A DNA stretch of 64,000 bases from contig NZ_SPQQ01000014.1 of assembly GCF_004766045.1 (NCBI RefSeq), forward strand, positions 31,951 to 95,950, in the 5' to 3' direction. Origin of the DNA: Desulfosporosinus fructosivorans (lineage in GTDB: Bacteria > Bacillota > Desulfitobacteriia > Desulfitobacteriales > Desulfitobacteriaceae). How positions within the stretch are numbered: position 1 is the stretch's first letter; each line of letters opens with the position of its first letter. Position numbers and translations under genes: made by a program. This document shows, piece after piece, positions 7,870-16,690 of this stretch. The notes beneath the pieces are model-generated. The model was given only the letters and a program-made list of their open reading frames with translations, did not search any database and was not told the DNA's origin.

Positions 7870-9594
7870 ATGAGTAAAGTCATCGTAGTAGGAGGCGGAC
7901 TTGCAGGGCTGATGGCAACGATCAAGATGGCCGAAGCCGGTACGCACGTCGACTTATTTTCTTTAGTACCAGTAAAACGGTCACACTCGGTCTGCGCCCA
8001 GGGTGGCATTAACGGAGCAGTTAATACCAAAGGAGAAGGGGACTCTCCGTGGCTTCACTTTGATGATACAGTGTACGGTGGCGATTTTCTAGCCAATCAA
8101 CCACCTGTAAAAGCAATGTGTGATGAAGCTCCAGGGATCATTCACTTGATGGATCGAATGGGCGTCATGTTTAGCCGAACGCCGGAAGGGTTACTCGATT
8201 TTCGTCGATTTGGTGGAACTAAATTTTGCAGAACTGCCTTTGCAGGGGCTACAACTGGTCAGCAACTTCTCTATGCACTCGACGAACAAGTTAGGCGATA
8301 TGAAGTAGAAGGCCTAGTCCAAAAATACGAGCAGTGGGAATTGCTCTCGACCGTCCTTGATGAAGGAATGTGTAAAGGGATTGTCGCACAAGACCTCCGG
8401 GACATGAGCATTAAGTCGTTTGCAGCGGACGCCGTGATTATTGCAACGGGTGGACCGGGCGCGGTCTTTGGCAAAAGCACCAACTCGACGATTTGTACAG
8501 GGAGCGCTGTATCAGCGTTATATCAACAAGGGGTTAAATATGCTAACGGGGAGTTTATCCAGATCCACCCCACAGCCATACCGGGCGATGACAAGCTCAG
8601 ACTAATGTCTGAATCAGCCCGTGGAGAAGGCGGACGTATTTGGACCTATAAGGATGGCAAGCCATGGTATTTCTTGGAAGAAATGTTTCCGGACTATGGA
8701 AATCTAGTTCCTCGCGACATAGCGACTCGTGCTATTTATGAAGTTGTCTTTGACCAAGGTCTAGGTCTTAATGGTGAAAACATGGTATACCTTGATCTGT
8801 CGCATATCGATCCCGAGGTCTTACAACGTAAACTGGGGGGAATCATAGAAATCTATGAGAAGTTCGTCGGTGATGATCCGAAGAAGGTCCCCATGCGGAT
8901 TTTCCCATCGGTTCACTATTCCATGGGTGGACTGTGGGTAGATTATGACCAGATGACGAATATACCAGGACTTTTCGCTGCTGGGGAATGTGAATACCAA
9001 TACCATGGAGCAAACCGTCTGGGAGCGAACTCGTTGCTTTCGGCAATCTATGGGGGAATGGTCGCTGGACCTAAAGTGATGGAGTACATTAAGAAAAACA
9101 AACTTCAAACCCCAAGCGGCACTGAGCCTGTCTTTATGGAAGAGAAGAGACTTCAAGACGAGCAGTGGAAGAAGATCCTGGCTATGAAAGGCAAAGAAAA
9201 TGTCTACCATATCCACAAAGAACTCGGAGATATTATGACTTTGAATGTGACCGTCATACGCTATAACGATAAATTAGCTGAAACCGACGTGGTCCTTCAG
9301 GAGTTGATGAAACGCTGGCAGAATATTGGCAGAAGCGATAACTTAGAATGGGGTACTCAGGAAGGCACATTCATCCGTCAGCTCTGGAACATGTTAGAAC
9401 TGGCAAGAGTCATTACCTTAGGGGCCTTGCGCCGCAACGAGAGCCGGGGGGGACATTATAAACCGGAATATCCTGAGCGTGATGATGAAAATTTCCTAAA
9501 AACAACGATAGCCGATTGGACCCCTAGTGGTCCAAAACTTAGTTATGAAGAGGTTGACGTATCCTTGATTCCGCCGCGTCCGCGCCATTATTAA
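7870..9594 (+). CDS. sdhA: Succinate dehydrogenase/fumarate reductase flavoprotein subunit
   Basis: Catalytic FAD subunit, 574 residues, the usual length. The N-terminal dinucleotide fold is VVGGGLAGLMA. The covalent-FAD histidine lies in KRSHSVCAQGGINGA near residue 40, followed by TVYGGDFLANQPPV. The active-site segment has RGEGGRIW near 245, and HYSMGGLWVDYDQ near 343 belongs to the capping/FAD region. GECEYQYHGANRLGANS near 370 is the C-terminal FAD-binding stretch. It interconverts succinate and fumarate on the inner face of the membrane. The direction cannot be read from sequence; in a sulfate reducer with malic enzyme next door, fumarate reduction is plausible. RBS GGAGG just upstream. 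Confidence 0.94.
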   Translation: MSKVIVVGGGLAGLMATIKMAEAGTHVDLFSLVPVKRSHSVCAQGGINGAVNTKGEGDSPWLHFDDTVYGGDFLANQPPVKAMCDEAPGIIHLMDRMGVMFSRTPEGLLDFRRFGGTKFCRTAFAGATTGQQLLYALDEQVRRYEVEGLVQKYEQWELLSTVLDEGMCKGIVAQDLRDMSIKSFAADAVIIATGGPGAVFGKSTNSTICTGSAVSALYQQGVKYANGEFIQIHPTAIPGDDKLRLMSESARGEGGRIWTYKDGKPWYFLEEMFPDYGNLVPRDIATRAIYEVVFDQGLGLNGENMVYLDLSHIDPEVLQRKLGGIIEIYEKFVGDDPKKVPMRIFPSVHYSMGGLWVDYDQMTNIPGLFAAGECEYQYHGANRLGANSLLSAIYGGMVAGPKVMEYIKKNKLQTPSGTEPVFMEEKRLQDEQWKKILAMKGKENVYHIHKELGDIMTLNVTVIRYNDKLAETDVVLQELMKRWQNIGRSDNLEWGTQEGTFIRQLWNMLELARVITLGALRRNESRGGHYKPEYPERDDENFLKTTIADWTPSGPKLSYEEVDVSLIPPRPRHY

Positions 9595-9621
9595 TTAGAG
9601 AATTAGGAGGTGAAGAAAAGA

Positions 9622-10374
9622 ATGGCTGAACAAAAAACAATCCACTTTAAAATTCGTCGTCAAGATGGTCCAGATAAGCCAATTCGTTGGGAAGAATTTG
9701 ATATTCCTTATCGAGAAAAATTAAACGTTATTTCTTGTTTAATGGAAATTCAAAAAAACCCAGTAACCGCCTCAGGGCGAAAGACCACCCCCGTTGTGTG
9801 GGAATGTAATTGTCTTGAGGAAGTTTGCGGAGCTTGTACTATGAATATTAATGGACAAGGGAAACAAGCGTGCTCAGCTCTGATTGACAAACTAACTCAA
9901 CCTATCGTCCTCGAACCATTGACAAAATTCCCGTTGGTAAGAGATCTCATGGTTGACCGGCAAATCATGTTCGATCACCTGAAAACAGTCCATGCTTGGA
10001 TTCCGATTGATGGGACTTATAATTTGGGATCCGGGCCACGTATGCCAGAAGTAACGCGCCAGTGGGCTTACGAATTATCGAAGTGTATGACCTGCGGATG
10101 CTGTATGGAAGCTTGCCCTCAAGTGAATGCACGCTCGAAATTTATTGGACCGTCCGCCATAAATCAAGTTCGTCTCTTTAATGCTCATCCGACAGGGGAA
10201 ATGAACAAGCACGAACGGTTGGCACCGTTACTCGATGAAGGTGGGATTTCAGATTGTGGTAATTCCCAAAACTGTGTTCGTGCATGTCCTAAGGACATAC
10301 CGTTGACAACAAGCCTAGCCGACCTAAACCGTGAAACCAACAAATTCGCTCTGGATCGTTGGCTCAGAAGATAG
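9622..10374 (+). CDS. sdhB: Succinate dehydrogenase/fumarate reductase iron-sulfur subunit
   Basis: Electron-transfer subunit of 250 residues. The [2Fe-2S] ligands lie in CNCLEEVCGAC. The ferredoxin-like part has CMTCGCCMEACPQ near 150 and CGNSQNCVRACPKDIP near 205, giving the [4Fe-4S] and [3Fe-4S] sites. The sequence is strikingly close to Bacillus SdhB, including IPIDGTYNLGSGPRMPE. ATG 9622 is preferred over GTG 9610 because GTG 9610 overlaps the Shine-Dalgarno AGGAGGTG. Only 27 nt separate it from sdhA, so the two are co-transcribed. The stop is TAG. Confidence 0.93.
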   Translation: MAEQKTIHFKIRRQDGPDKPIRWEEFDIPYREKLNVISCLMEIQKNPVTASGRKTTPVVWECNCLEEVCGACTMNINGQGKQACSALIDKLTQPIVLEPLTKFPLVRDLMVDRQIMFDHLKTVHAWIPIDGTYNLGSGPRMPEVTRQWAYELSKCMTCGCCMEACPQVNARSKFIGPSAINQVRLFNAHPTGEMNKHERLAPLLDEGGISDCGNSQNCVRACPKDIPLTTSLADLNRETNKFALDRWLRR

Positions 10375-10390
10375 CACATAGTATACTGTC

Positions 10391-10445
10391 CAAGGGCTTA
10401 ACCAGTAAGGGGAATTCATGAATTGCCCCTACAACTAAGTCCTTG
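10391..10445 (+). promoter_or_regulatory. Two-tier hairpin between sdhB and malic enzyme
   Basis: Outer arms CAAGGGCTTA (10391-10400) and TAAGTCCTTG (10436-10445) enclose an inner stem built from GTA-GGGG-AATT and its complement. No U-run follows, so it is more likely an mRNA processing or stabilising element, or a weak terminator, than a full stop. Confidence 0.4.
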
Positions 10446-10513
10446 ACAATAAACTTGAAATACTGATGAAAAATAACTGAAAATTGAATAAATATAAAAG
10501 GGGATTTGATTAT

Positions 10514-11743
10514 ATGGGAACACTACGAGAAGATGCTTTAGCTCTTCACCGTGACAATGTCGGAAAACTGGAAGTTCTCAGCAAAGTGCCAGTTCGTAAC
10601 AGCCGAGATTTATCCTTGGCTTACTCTCCCGGAGTGGCTGAACCATGTCTGGATATCGAGAAAGATAAGGACTTAGCCTATGTTTATACTAACAAAGGCA
10701 ATTTTGTGGCCATAGTCTCGAATGGGACGGCGGTTCTTGGCCTAGGTAACATCGGAGCACTTGCCTCCTTGCCAGTCATGGAAGGTAAATCAATCCTTTT
10801 CAAGACCTTTGCCGGAGTCGATGCCTTCCCCATTTGCTTAGACACGGAGAATATTGAAAAAGTAATTGAGACGGTCAAACTAATGGAGCCAACCTTCGGT
10901 GGAATCAACTTGGAGGACATCAGTGCGCCGGCTTGCTTCGAGATCGAAGAGCGGCTTAAGAAGGAAATGAATATTCCTGTATTCCATGATGATCAACATG
11001 GCACAGCCATCGTCGTCATGGCTGGAATGATTAATGCCCTCAAAGTGGTGGGGAAATCCTTAACTAGTATTCGTGTTGTCACGAACGGCGCGGGTGCTGC
11101 TGGTGTGGCGATTATTAAATTACTCATGAGTATGGGCGTTAAAGATGTGATTATGTGTGATACCAAGGGAACCATCTATACGGGACGTCCTGCGGGGATG
11201 AACAAATCAAAAGATGCCATTGCGGAAGTCACCAATTCTCAAAAGCTAGTTGGTTCACTGGCAGACGCCTTAGTGGGGGCAGATGTCTTCATTGGGGTAT
11301 CAGCAGCCAACATGGTAACTCCTGAGATGGTTAAAGCTATGGCTAAGGATCCGATTATCTTTGCGATGGCAAACCCTGTACCAGAAATTATGCCTGTACT
11401 TGCTAAAGAAGCAGGAGCAAAAGTAGTCGGAACTGGACGTTCAGATTTCCCAAACCAAGTCAACAACGTATCGGCATTCCCTGGTATTTTCCGAGGTGCT
11501 TTGGACGTTCGGGCCTCTCAGATTAATGAAGAAATGAAAATCGCAGCCGCTTATGCGATTGCGGGCTTGGTAAGTGATGTAGAGCTAAATGCCGACTATG
11601 TAATTCCGAAAGCTTTCGATCCTCGTGTTGCACCTGCCGTTGCAGCGGCTGTTGCCCAAGCTGCGATGGACAGTGGTGTAGCTCGAATCACAGTAGACCC
11701 TGAAGCGATCTCCAAAAAAGTATGGGCAATTCGTCCAGAATAG
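10514..11743 (+). CDS. NAD(P)-dependent malic enzyme (malate to pyruvate)
   Basis: Oxidative decarboxylation of malate to pyruvate and CO2 in the cytoplasm. The 409 residues match the short bacterial malic enzyme class without a phosphotransacetylase domain. Visible motifs are SLAYSPGVAEPC near 36, FHDDQHGTAIVVMAG near 157, the NAD-binding stretch VTNGAGAAGVAI near 189, and FAMANPVPEI near 280. ATG 10514 gives the family N terminus MGTLREDAL, and AAAGGGG precedes it by about 11 nt. It follows sdhCAB and probably belongs to the same C4-dicarboxylate module, either co-transcribed or from its own promoter. The stop is TAG and a terminator follows. Confidence 0.93.
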   Translation: MGTLREDALALHRDNVGKLEVLSKVPVRNSRDLSLAYSPGVAEPCLDIEKDKDLAYVYTNKGNFVAIVSNGTAVLGLGNIGALASLPVMEGKSILFKTFAGVDAFPICLDTENIEKVIETVKLMEPTFGGINLEDISAPACFEIEERLKKEMNIPVFHDDQHGTAIVVMAGMINALKVVGKSLTSIRVVTNGAGAAGVAIIKLLMSMGVKDVIMCDTKGTIYTGRPAGMNKSKDAIAEVTNSQKLVGSLADALVGADVFIGVSAANMVTPEMVKAMAKDPIIFAMANPVPEIMPVLAKEAGAKVVGTGRSDFPNQVNNVSAFPGIFRGALDVRASQINEEMKIAAAYAIAGLVSDVELNADYVIPKAFDPRVAPAVAAAVAQAAMDSGVARITVDPEAISKKVWAIRPE

Positions 11744-11773
11744 TGTTATAATAATAACTAAATAGGAATATTA

Positions 11774-11800
11774 GGGATTAGCTTGCTAATCCCTTCTTGC
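11774..11800 (+). terminator. Terminator after malic enzyme
   Basis: GGGATTAGC and GCTAATCCC (11774-11793) form a near-perfect hairpin followed by TTCTTGC and a T-rich tail. Confidence 0.7.
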
Positions 11801-11846
11801 TGTATTTTATATTTTATATAAAATATGTAAGTAAGGGGTAATATAT

Positions 11847-12001
11847 ATGAGGAGAAGATCTAATATCAGCGCAGGTATTGGTATTGGTAATATTATTGCG
11901 GTAGTTAATCATGGTATGTTAATCACGACATACTATGGGCTCTAATGCACGGGGTATTAAGTTGAAATATTATCGTATACTATGTTGTATTAGTCAGATA
12001 G
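11847..12001 (+). pseudogene. Frameshifted small membrane protein gene
   Basis: ATG 11847, with AAGGGG upstream, opens a 32-residue frame that begins RRRSNISAGIGIGNIIAVV and then loses sense. One frame over, the sequence continues as SWYVNHDILWALMHGVLS, a TGA, then NIIVYYVVLVR and a TAG at 11999-12001. Joined, these give a roughly 50-residue protein with a glycine-rich N terminus and a W/H-rich hydrophobic tail. It resembles small uncharacterised Firmicutes membrane proteins of the pattern 'IAVV..SW..N.SI.WA..HG' (from memory). One missing base near 11912 plus a Trp-to-TGA change would explain it. Function unknown. Confidence 0.5.
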
Positions 12002-12026
12002 GGCTAGATGGGTTACAACTAAAGGG

Positions 12027-12061
12027 ACAAGCAGACCGCCATGCAAAAGGCGGTCTTGTTT
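12027..12061 (+). terminator. Strong terminator-like hairpin
   Basis: GACCGCC (12034-12040) pairs with GGCGGTC (12049-12055), extended by ACAA/TTGT across a small bulge and followed by TTGTTTC. It lies just after the small relic gene and just before the GC-rich element. Confidence 0.65.
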
Positions 12062-12069
12062 CGTACTAG

Positions 12070-12215
12070 TCAGAAAGTATAACTTTCGGTTACATACTTT
12101 CTGGAAGGTCCCTTCTCGCCGTCCTCGGCAACTGGGACACTCGGCCTCTATGGCCAGCGCATAAGTGCAACTAAGGCGGTCGCCGGCGTCTGAAGGCTGG
12201 GCGCCAGCAAGTTCT
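12070..12215. other. GC-rich structured intergenic element (dispersed repeat or ncRNA candidate)
   Basis: About 145 nt in an otherwise A/T-rich spacer. It starts with a 10-bp stem, CAGAAAGTAT (12071-12080) with ATACTTTCTG (12094-12103). A GC-rich part follows: GTCCC/GGGAC (12108-12112 with 12134-12138), GGCC-TCTAT-GGCC (12143-12155), and the near-palindrome GCTGGGCGCCAGC near 12197. No reading frame of note crosses it. The abrupt change in base composition and dense pairing suggest either a mobile-type repeat present elsewhere in the genome or a structured RNA. The cvfB promoter lies outside it, downstream. Confidence 0.5.
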
Positions 12216-12242
12216 CTTTATCTACATATTCGACCCAATAGT

Positions 12243-12270
12243 TTGCCATAGGCGCACTCATGTATATAAT
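12243..12270 (+). promoter_or_regulatory. Predicted sigma-A promoter of cvfB
   Basis: TTGCCA, 16-nt spacer, consensus TATAAT. Predicted start about 12277, 77 nt before the cvfB start codon. Confidence 0.6.
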
Positions 12271-12353
12271 AGTATAACAATAGTACCAGCATGGATTTGC
12301 TACCCAAGGGTAAACCTACATCTAGTGACAATTGAGAAAGGGGATTTTTATAG

Positions 12354-13190
12354 ATGATTGAGATCGGTAAATTACAAAATCTTAAAATTGCAAATTATAC
12401 ATCCTTTGGCGCTTACTTAGATGCAGGCACAGGTGTTCGGCATGATAATATCCTTCTGCCTATAAAACAATTACCAGAGGATTCTAAAGAGGGCGACGAA
12501 TTAGAGGTTTTTATTTATCGGGATTCCGAAGAACGGCTAATTGCCACCCGCAAAAAACCGTTGGCTCAATTAGGAGAATTAGCTTATCTAAAAGTCTCGG
12601 CTAAGACAACGATTGGGGCCTTTTTGGATATCGGCTTGGAAAGAGGGTTATTTCTACCATTTCATGAGCAGAAATATCCGATTCAAGTGGGTAAAGGATA
12701 TCTAGTAAAAGTTTATTTAGACAAGAGTCAAAGGTTGAGCGCCACGACAGAAATTTATGAGTATCTATCGGCCGAATCTCCTTATCAGAAAAACGATAAA
12801 ATAGTAGGAACAGTTTATTCGGTGAATCCTGATATGGGTGCCTTTGTAGCCGTAGATAATAAGTATATGGGACTCATTCCTGTCAATGAGTATTTTAATG
12901 AATTGCAAGAGGGCGATCAAGTGGAGGCACGTGTTATCAGAGTTAGAGAGGATGGCAAGCTTGATTTATCACCAAGGGATCTTTCCTATATTCAAATGGA
13001 TAACGATACATTGAAAATTCTCCAAGGGATAAAGAATCACGAAGGATTTTTGGCGCTCAGTGATAAAAGCAGCCCCCTTGAAATCCAAAGTCGCTTACAA
13101 ATGAGTAAAGCCGCCTTTAAAAGAGCAGTTGGAAAACTGCTTAAAGAGAAAAAAGTGATTCAAGCGGATGGCGGGTTACGGGAGGCATAA
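12354..13190 (+). CDS. cvfB: CvfB-type S1-domain RNA-binding protein
   Basis: 278 residues, close to the family length. Three S1-like beta-barrel repeats can be made out (about 1-65, 68-135, 145-215), with FGAYLDAG, IGAFLDIG and MGAFVAVDNKYMGLIP as the typical S1 turns. A C-terminal winged-helix domain (about 220-278) follows. CvfB/YitL proteins bind RNA and influence virulence and stress genes in staphylococci; the role here is unknown. AGAAAGGGG precedes the ATG. The gene ends 2 nt before the next start, so it is translationally linked to it. Confidence 0.88.
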   Translation: MIEIGKLQNLKIANYTSFGAYLDAGTGVRHDNILLPIKQLPEDSKEGDELEVFIYRDSEERLIATRKKPLAQLGELAYLKVSAKTTIGAFLDIGLERGLFLPFHEQKYPIQVGKGYLVKVYLDKSQRLSATTEIYEYLSAESPYQKNDKIVGTVYSVNPDMGAFVAVDNKYMGLIPVNEYFNELQEGDQVEARVIRVREDGKLDLSPRDLSYIQMDNDTLKILQGIKNHEGFLALSDKSSPLEIQSRLQMSKAAFKRAVGKLLKEKKVIQADGGLREA

Positions 13191-13192
13191 GT

Positions 13193-13630
13193 TTGAAAAT
13201 TATTGTGGATGCAGACGCTTGTCCGAAGACTGTTTTGCAGATTTGCATTAAGGTGGCCCTCGAGTATGCTATTCCGGTATGGACTGTAGCTAGCTTTAAC
13301 CACAATATTGTTTCCGACCATCACGTGGTGGTCGGAAATGCTTCGCAAGAGGCTGATATTCGGGTTATGAATCTGGCTTTGGCGGGAGATGTAGCAGTGA
13401 CTCAGGATTGGGGCCTGGCGGCTATGTTATTGGGAAAAGGAGTTAGGTGTTTAAATCCTGACGGACGAGAGTTTAACACAACTAACATTGAATTTTTACT
13501 GGAGGAGCGGGAGGCAAAAGCGAAGTTCCGACGGGGTGGCGGCAGAACTAAAGGACCAAAAAAGAGAGTACAGGAAGATGATCGAAAGTTTGAAGTCTGT
13601 CTTCAGGATATCCTCAATAGGACTAATTAA
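13193..13630 (+). CDS. YaiI/YqxD family protein (UPF0178)
   Basis: 145 residues. The N terminus KIIVDADACPKTV, the QDWGLAAMLLGKG segment near 77 and the basic C-terminal region with RGGGRTKGPKKR are hallmarks of the UPF0178/DUF188 family, a PIN-like small protein fold without established activity. TTG start with GGGAGG upstream inside the end of cvfB. Co-transcribed with cvfB. Confidence 0.9.
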   Translation: MKIIVDADACPKTVLQICIKVALEYAIPVWTVASFNHNIVSDHHVVVGNASQEADIRVMNLALAGDVAVTQDWGLAAMLLGKGVRCLNPDGREFNTTNIEFLLEEREAKAKFRRGGGRTKGPKKRVQEDDRKFEVCLQDILNRTN

Positions 13631-13760
13631 TTAGGGCACTTATGGTATCGTACCCCTTTCAGCTTGGTTGCACTTTTGACAATATTTTATTAAACTAAGG
13701 ATTAAGGTTGACTAGCTGGTGCCAAATAATTATATTAAGACAAAACGATGGAGGTTAATA

Positions 13761-15605
13761 ATGAGTACAGGAGTAGAAACTAAGGAATTCCAAACAGAAA
13801 TCAGGCAATTACTGGATATTGTCATCCATTCACTCTACACTGAACGCGAGATCTTTTTGAGAGAACTCATTTCCAATGCGGCGGATGCTATGGAGAAACT
13901 ACGTTACACACAACTTACAGGGCCTGAGGTTAAAGACAAGGATTTAACATTAGAAATCCATATCGATACGGATGATACCACCCATACCCTGACTATCACG
14001 GATACTGGTATAGGGATGACGAAAGAAGAACTGGTTGAGAATATAGGGACCATTGCTCATTCAGGCTCAAAAGAATTTATCAAACACTTGAGTGCCAAAG
14101 GGGATCAAAAGGATCTTAACCTAATCGGGCAATTTGGGGTTGGTTTTTACTCTGCCTTTATGGTAGCAGATAAAGTGACTTTATATACCCGTTCCTATCA
14201 AATGGAGAGCCAAAGCTTCGTTTGGGAATCAGACGGCGTAGGGAGTTATACGATTACTGAAGGAGAAGATCTAAGTAGGGGTACGAAGATGGTTCTTCAT
14301 TTAAAAGAGGATGCGTATGATTTTGCCAAGGAAGAAACCGTTCAACGAGTCATTAAACAATATTCTAGCTTTGTACCCTACCCTATTATCGTCAATGGAC
14401 AGAAAGTAAATACAGTTGATGCCCTATGGATTAAAAACAAAAATGAGATTACAGATGAGGAGTACAACGAATTCTATAAGTTCATCGCGAATGCACATGA
14501 TGAACCGCTTTTTCGTCTGCATTTTTCATCAGATGCCCCGATAAATATTAACACCTTATTATTTGTTCCCAAGGAGAACCTCGAGCAGTTTGGTTTTGGA
14601 CGAACAGAACCAGGGGTTAACCTATATTGTAAAAAAGTATTGATTCAAGAAAAATCCCCAATTGTATTGCCTGAGTGGTTGCGCTTTTTAAGAGGAGTTA
14701 TGGACAGTGAGGAACTTCCACTTAATATTTCTAGAGAGACCATGCAGGACAGTGCTCTAATAACCAAGCTTAACAAAGTAGTTACAAGCCGTTTTCTTAA
14801 ATTCCTCGATGGTCAAGCGACCTCCGAACCAGAGAAGTATAAAGAGTTCTGGGAAAAGTTTAATTTCTTTATTAAAGAAGGGGCAGCAAATGACTTCACA
14901 CATCGTAAAGAACTCGTCAAGCTTTTGCAGTTCGAATCGTCTAATACCTTGCCAGGTGAATCGGTTTCTTTGGCAAATTACATAGGTCGTATGAAAGAAG
15001 ACCAAACGGCAATCTATTATGTCAACGGTCCAACGCGAGAAGGAATAGAGTCCGGTCCGTATCTGGAAGTATTCCGGGACAAAGGCTATGAAGTGATCTA
15101 TACCTATGCAGCAATCGACGATTACATCTTTGGTGCTATTGGGGAATATGAAGGCAAGAAACTCATTTCAGCCGATCAGTCTGATTTGGATTTAGGGAAT
15201 GAACAGAAAGATAGAAGTGAACTTGCCTTGCCCGAAGAAGAAATTAAAGATTTGACGGAATGGATCAAAGAAGTCTTAGGCAGTAAAGTGACCGAGGTGC
15301 GGGAATCTAAGCGGTTGGTAGACAGTCCTGCAGTTGTGCTTAGTCCATATGGAACAAATAGTATGCAGCGGATGATGCAACTCATGAATAAAGATTCAAA
15401 TGATGTAGGACCCAGTGTCTTGGAAATTAACGCCTCACATCAAATGATTAAACGGTTGGACAAAGCGCGGAAAAATGAGGACACCTTTGCGAAGATTGCA
15501 GCAGAGCAAATTTTTGAAAACGCGCAAATCGCTGCAGGACTTATTATTGATCCACGGGGAATGGTAAAACGACTTAATGAAATTTTGGAGCGTGCACTGG
15601 GGTAA
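13761..15605 (+). CDS. htpG: Chaperone HtpG (bacterial Hsp90)
   Basis: ATP-dependent homodimeric chaperone, 614 residues, normal length. The GHKL ATPase domain has the family motifs LRELISNAADAMEKL near 30, DTGIGM near 83, and GQFGVGFYSAFMVAD near 125. The middle domain with the catalytic Arg loop lies around PLNISRETMQDS near 330, and the C-terminal dimerisation part ends the protein. ATG 13761 (MSTGVETKEFQ) has GGAGG 7 nt upstream and matches other HtpG N termini; an upstream in-frame start lacks support. Single gene with its own terminator at 15625. Confidence 0.95.
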   Translation: MSTGVETKEFQTEIRQLLDIVIHSLYTEREIFLRELISNAADAMEKLRYTQLTGPEVKDKDLTLEIHIDTDDTTHTLTITDTGIGMTKEELVENIGTIAHSGSKEFIKHLSAKGDQKDLNLIGQFGVGFYSAFMVADKVTLYTRSYQMESQSFVWESDGVGSYTITEGEDLSRGTKMVLHLKEDAYDFAKEETVQRVIKQYSSFVPYPIIVNGQKVNTVDALWIKNKNEITDEEYNEFYKFIANAHDEPLFRLHFSSDAPININTLLFVPKENLEQFGFGRTEPGVNLYCKKVLIQEKSPIVLPEWLRFLRGVMDSEELPLNISRETMQDSALITKLNKVVTSRFLKFLDGQATSEPEKYKEFWEKFNFFIKEGAANDFTHRKELVKLLQFESSNTLPGESVSLANYIGRMKEDQTAIYYVNGPTREGIESGPYLEVFRDKGYEVIYTYAAIDDYIFGAIGEYEGKKLISADQSDLDLGNEQKDRSELALPEEEIKDLTEWIKEVLGSKVTEVRESKRLVDSPAVVLSPYGTNSMQRMMQLMNKDSNDVGPSVLEINASHQMIKRLDKARKNEDTFAKIAAEQIFENAQIAAGLIIDPRGMVKRLNEILERALG

Positions 15606-15624
15606 GCATGAAAAAATAATCTTT

Positions 15625-15662
15625 AAAGCAAGAGGGTGGAAGGACCATCCTCTTGCTTTTTG
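15625..15662 (+). terminator. Terminator after htpG
   Basis: AAAGCAAGAGGGTGG pairs with CCATCCTCTTGCTTT around a 4-5 nt loop and is followed by TTTT. Confidence 0.85.
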
Positions 15663-15735
15663 TCGGGTGATTTCCGAAGTTAGCCTTGACTAATTCTCCA
15701 CAGATGTGATATTTTAGAGCAGAAGAAACTTAGTT

Positions 15736-15763
15736 CGAATTTGCACAAATTGCAAAAAATTCG
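15736..15763. promoter_or_regulatory. Nested dyad upstream of the dsr operon
   Basis: CGAATT (15736-15741) and AATTCG (15758-15763) flank a second dyad, TTTGC (15740-15744) / GCAAA (15752-15756). It lies in the 513-nt spacer between htpG and the RsbRD-like gene, which must hold the dsr promoter. Otherwise that spacer is A/T-rich and shows no gene or obvious riboswitch. Confidence 0.35.
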
Positions 15764-16118
15764 GAGAGTAAATGGGATTTCTTATGATCTTTAACACTAA
15801 AGTTAATGTTACTATGTGATTAACTAATTGTCACTATAGAGAATATGAATTTTACAAGCAAGTCGAAATTCCTTAAACTGATAGTGATAATAAGAACAAA
15901 CAATATTCTGTTACTTGCGCAAAAATTGAACGCTACTAATTCGAAAAGGAAACTAGTGGATGATTTCACTTTGTCGCGTAGCCTAACGCACTAAATACTC
16001 AAACTGGATTGCACAGGAATTAGAGAGAGTTTTATTTAAAAGAAAGGTCGGTGTTGGATGCATTCAACATCGACTGAATTTGCTTACAAGAAGAATTTTG
16101 AGATAAGGAGTGGTCTAA

Positions 16119-16673
16119 ATGGACATGAAGCTGAAGAGTCTCCTGGAAGAAAGGAAAGCCGCGATTACGACAAGGTGGTTCGATGCGATCATGGAGACGT
16201 ATCCCACGGATAACACAGGCTTTTTTAAGAAGAAAGAAGATAGATTTGCCAATCCTGTAGGACATGCGTTCACTCAGGGTATAGATAGTCTTTGGGAAGC
16301 ACTTATTGAAGAGAAAGAACTTGCTGAGGGATTACCGTTTCTTGATGATATGATTAAAGTGCAGGCCGTGCAAGATTTCCCCCCTGCTAAAGCTGTGAAA
16401 TTTATCTTTAGCCTTAAAAAGGTAGTTAGAGAAGAATTGAAGAAGGAAATCAGGCATGGTCAGATTAATGAAGAGCTGCTAAGTTTCGAATCCAAAATAG
16501 ATGATCTGGCTCTATTTGCCTTTGATATATATGCGAAATGTCGAGAACAACTTAATCAACTGAAGGTCGATGAACTGAAAAGGATGACTTTTACACTTCT
16601 GAAAAAGGCCAATCTGGTGCATGAAATCCCAATGGAAGAATTTGAAAACAAAAATCAAGAAACCAGTATTTAA
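16119..16673 (+). CDS. RsbRD N-terminal-domain protein preceding dsrM
   Basis: 184 residues, helical, soluble. The beginning LKSLLEERKAAITTRWFDAIMETYP and the following VGHAFTQGIDSLWEAL match the globin-like RsbRD N-terminal domain (PF14361 type). RsbR-like proteins sense stress and normally carry a C-terminal STAS domain; none is present here, so this is the sensor fold alone. Proteins of this kind sit next to dsrMK in other sulfate reducers (from memory). It is 17 nt from dsrM with AAGGAGG between, so it is part of the operon. A regulatory or assembly role is inferred. Confidence 0.75.
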   Translation: MDMKLKSLLEERKAAITTRWFDAIMETYPTDNTGFFKKKEDRFANPVGHAFTQGIDSLWEALIEEKELAEGLPFLDDMIKVQAVQDFPPAKAVKFIFSLKKVVREELKKEIRHGQINEELLSFESKIDDLALFAFDIYAKCREQLNQLKVDELKRMTFTLLKKANLVHEIPMEEFENKNQETSI

Positions 16674-16690
16674 AGGAAGGAGGTCGTAGA

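Noticed and set aside
15815..15840. CRP/FNR-type box (TGTGATTAACTAATTGTCAC) before the dsr operon
   Set aside because: The half-site spacing does not fit the TTGAT-N4-ATCAA or TGTGA-N6-TCACA consensus, and A/T-rich sequence makes such matches common.
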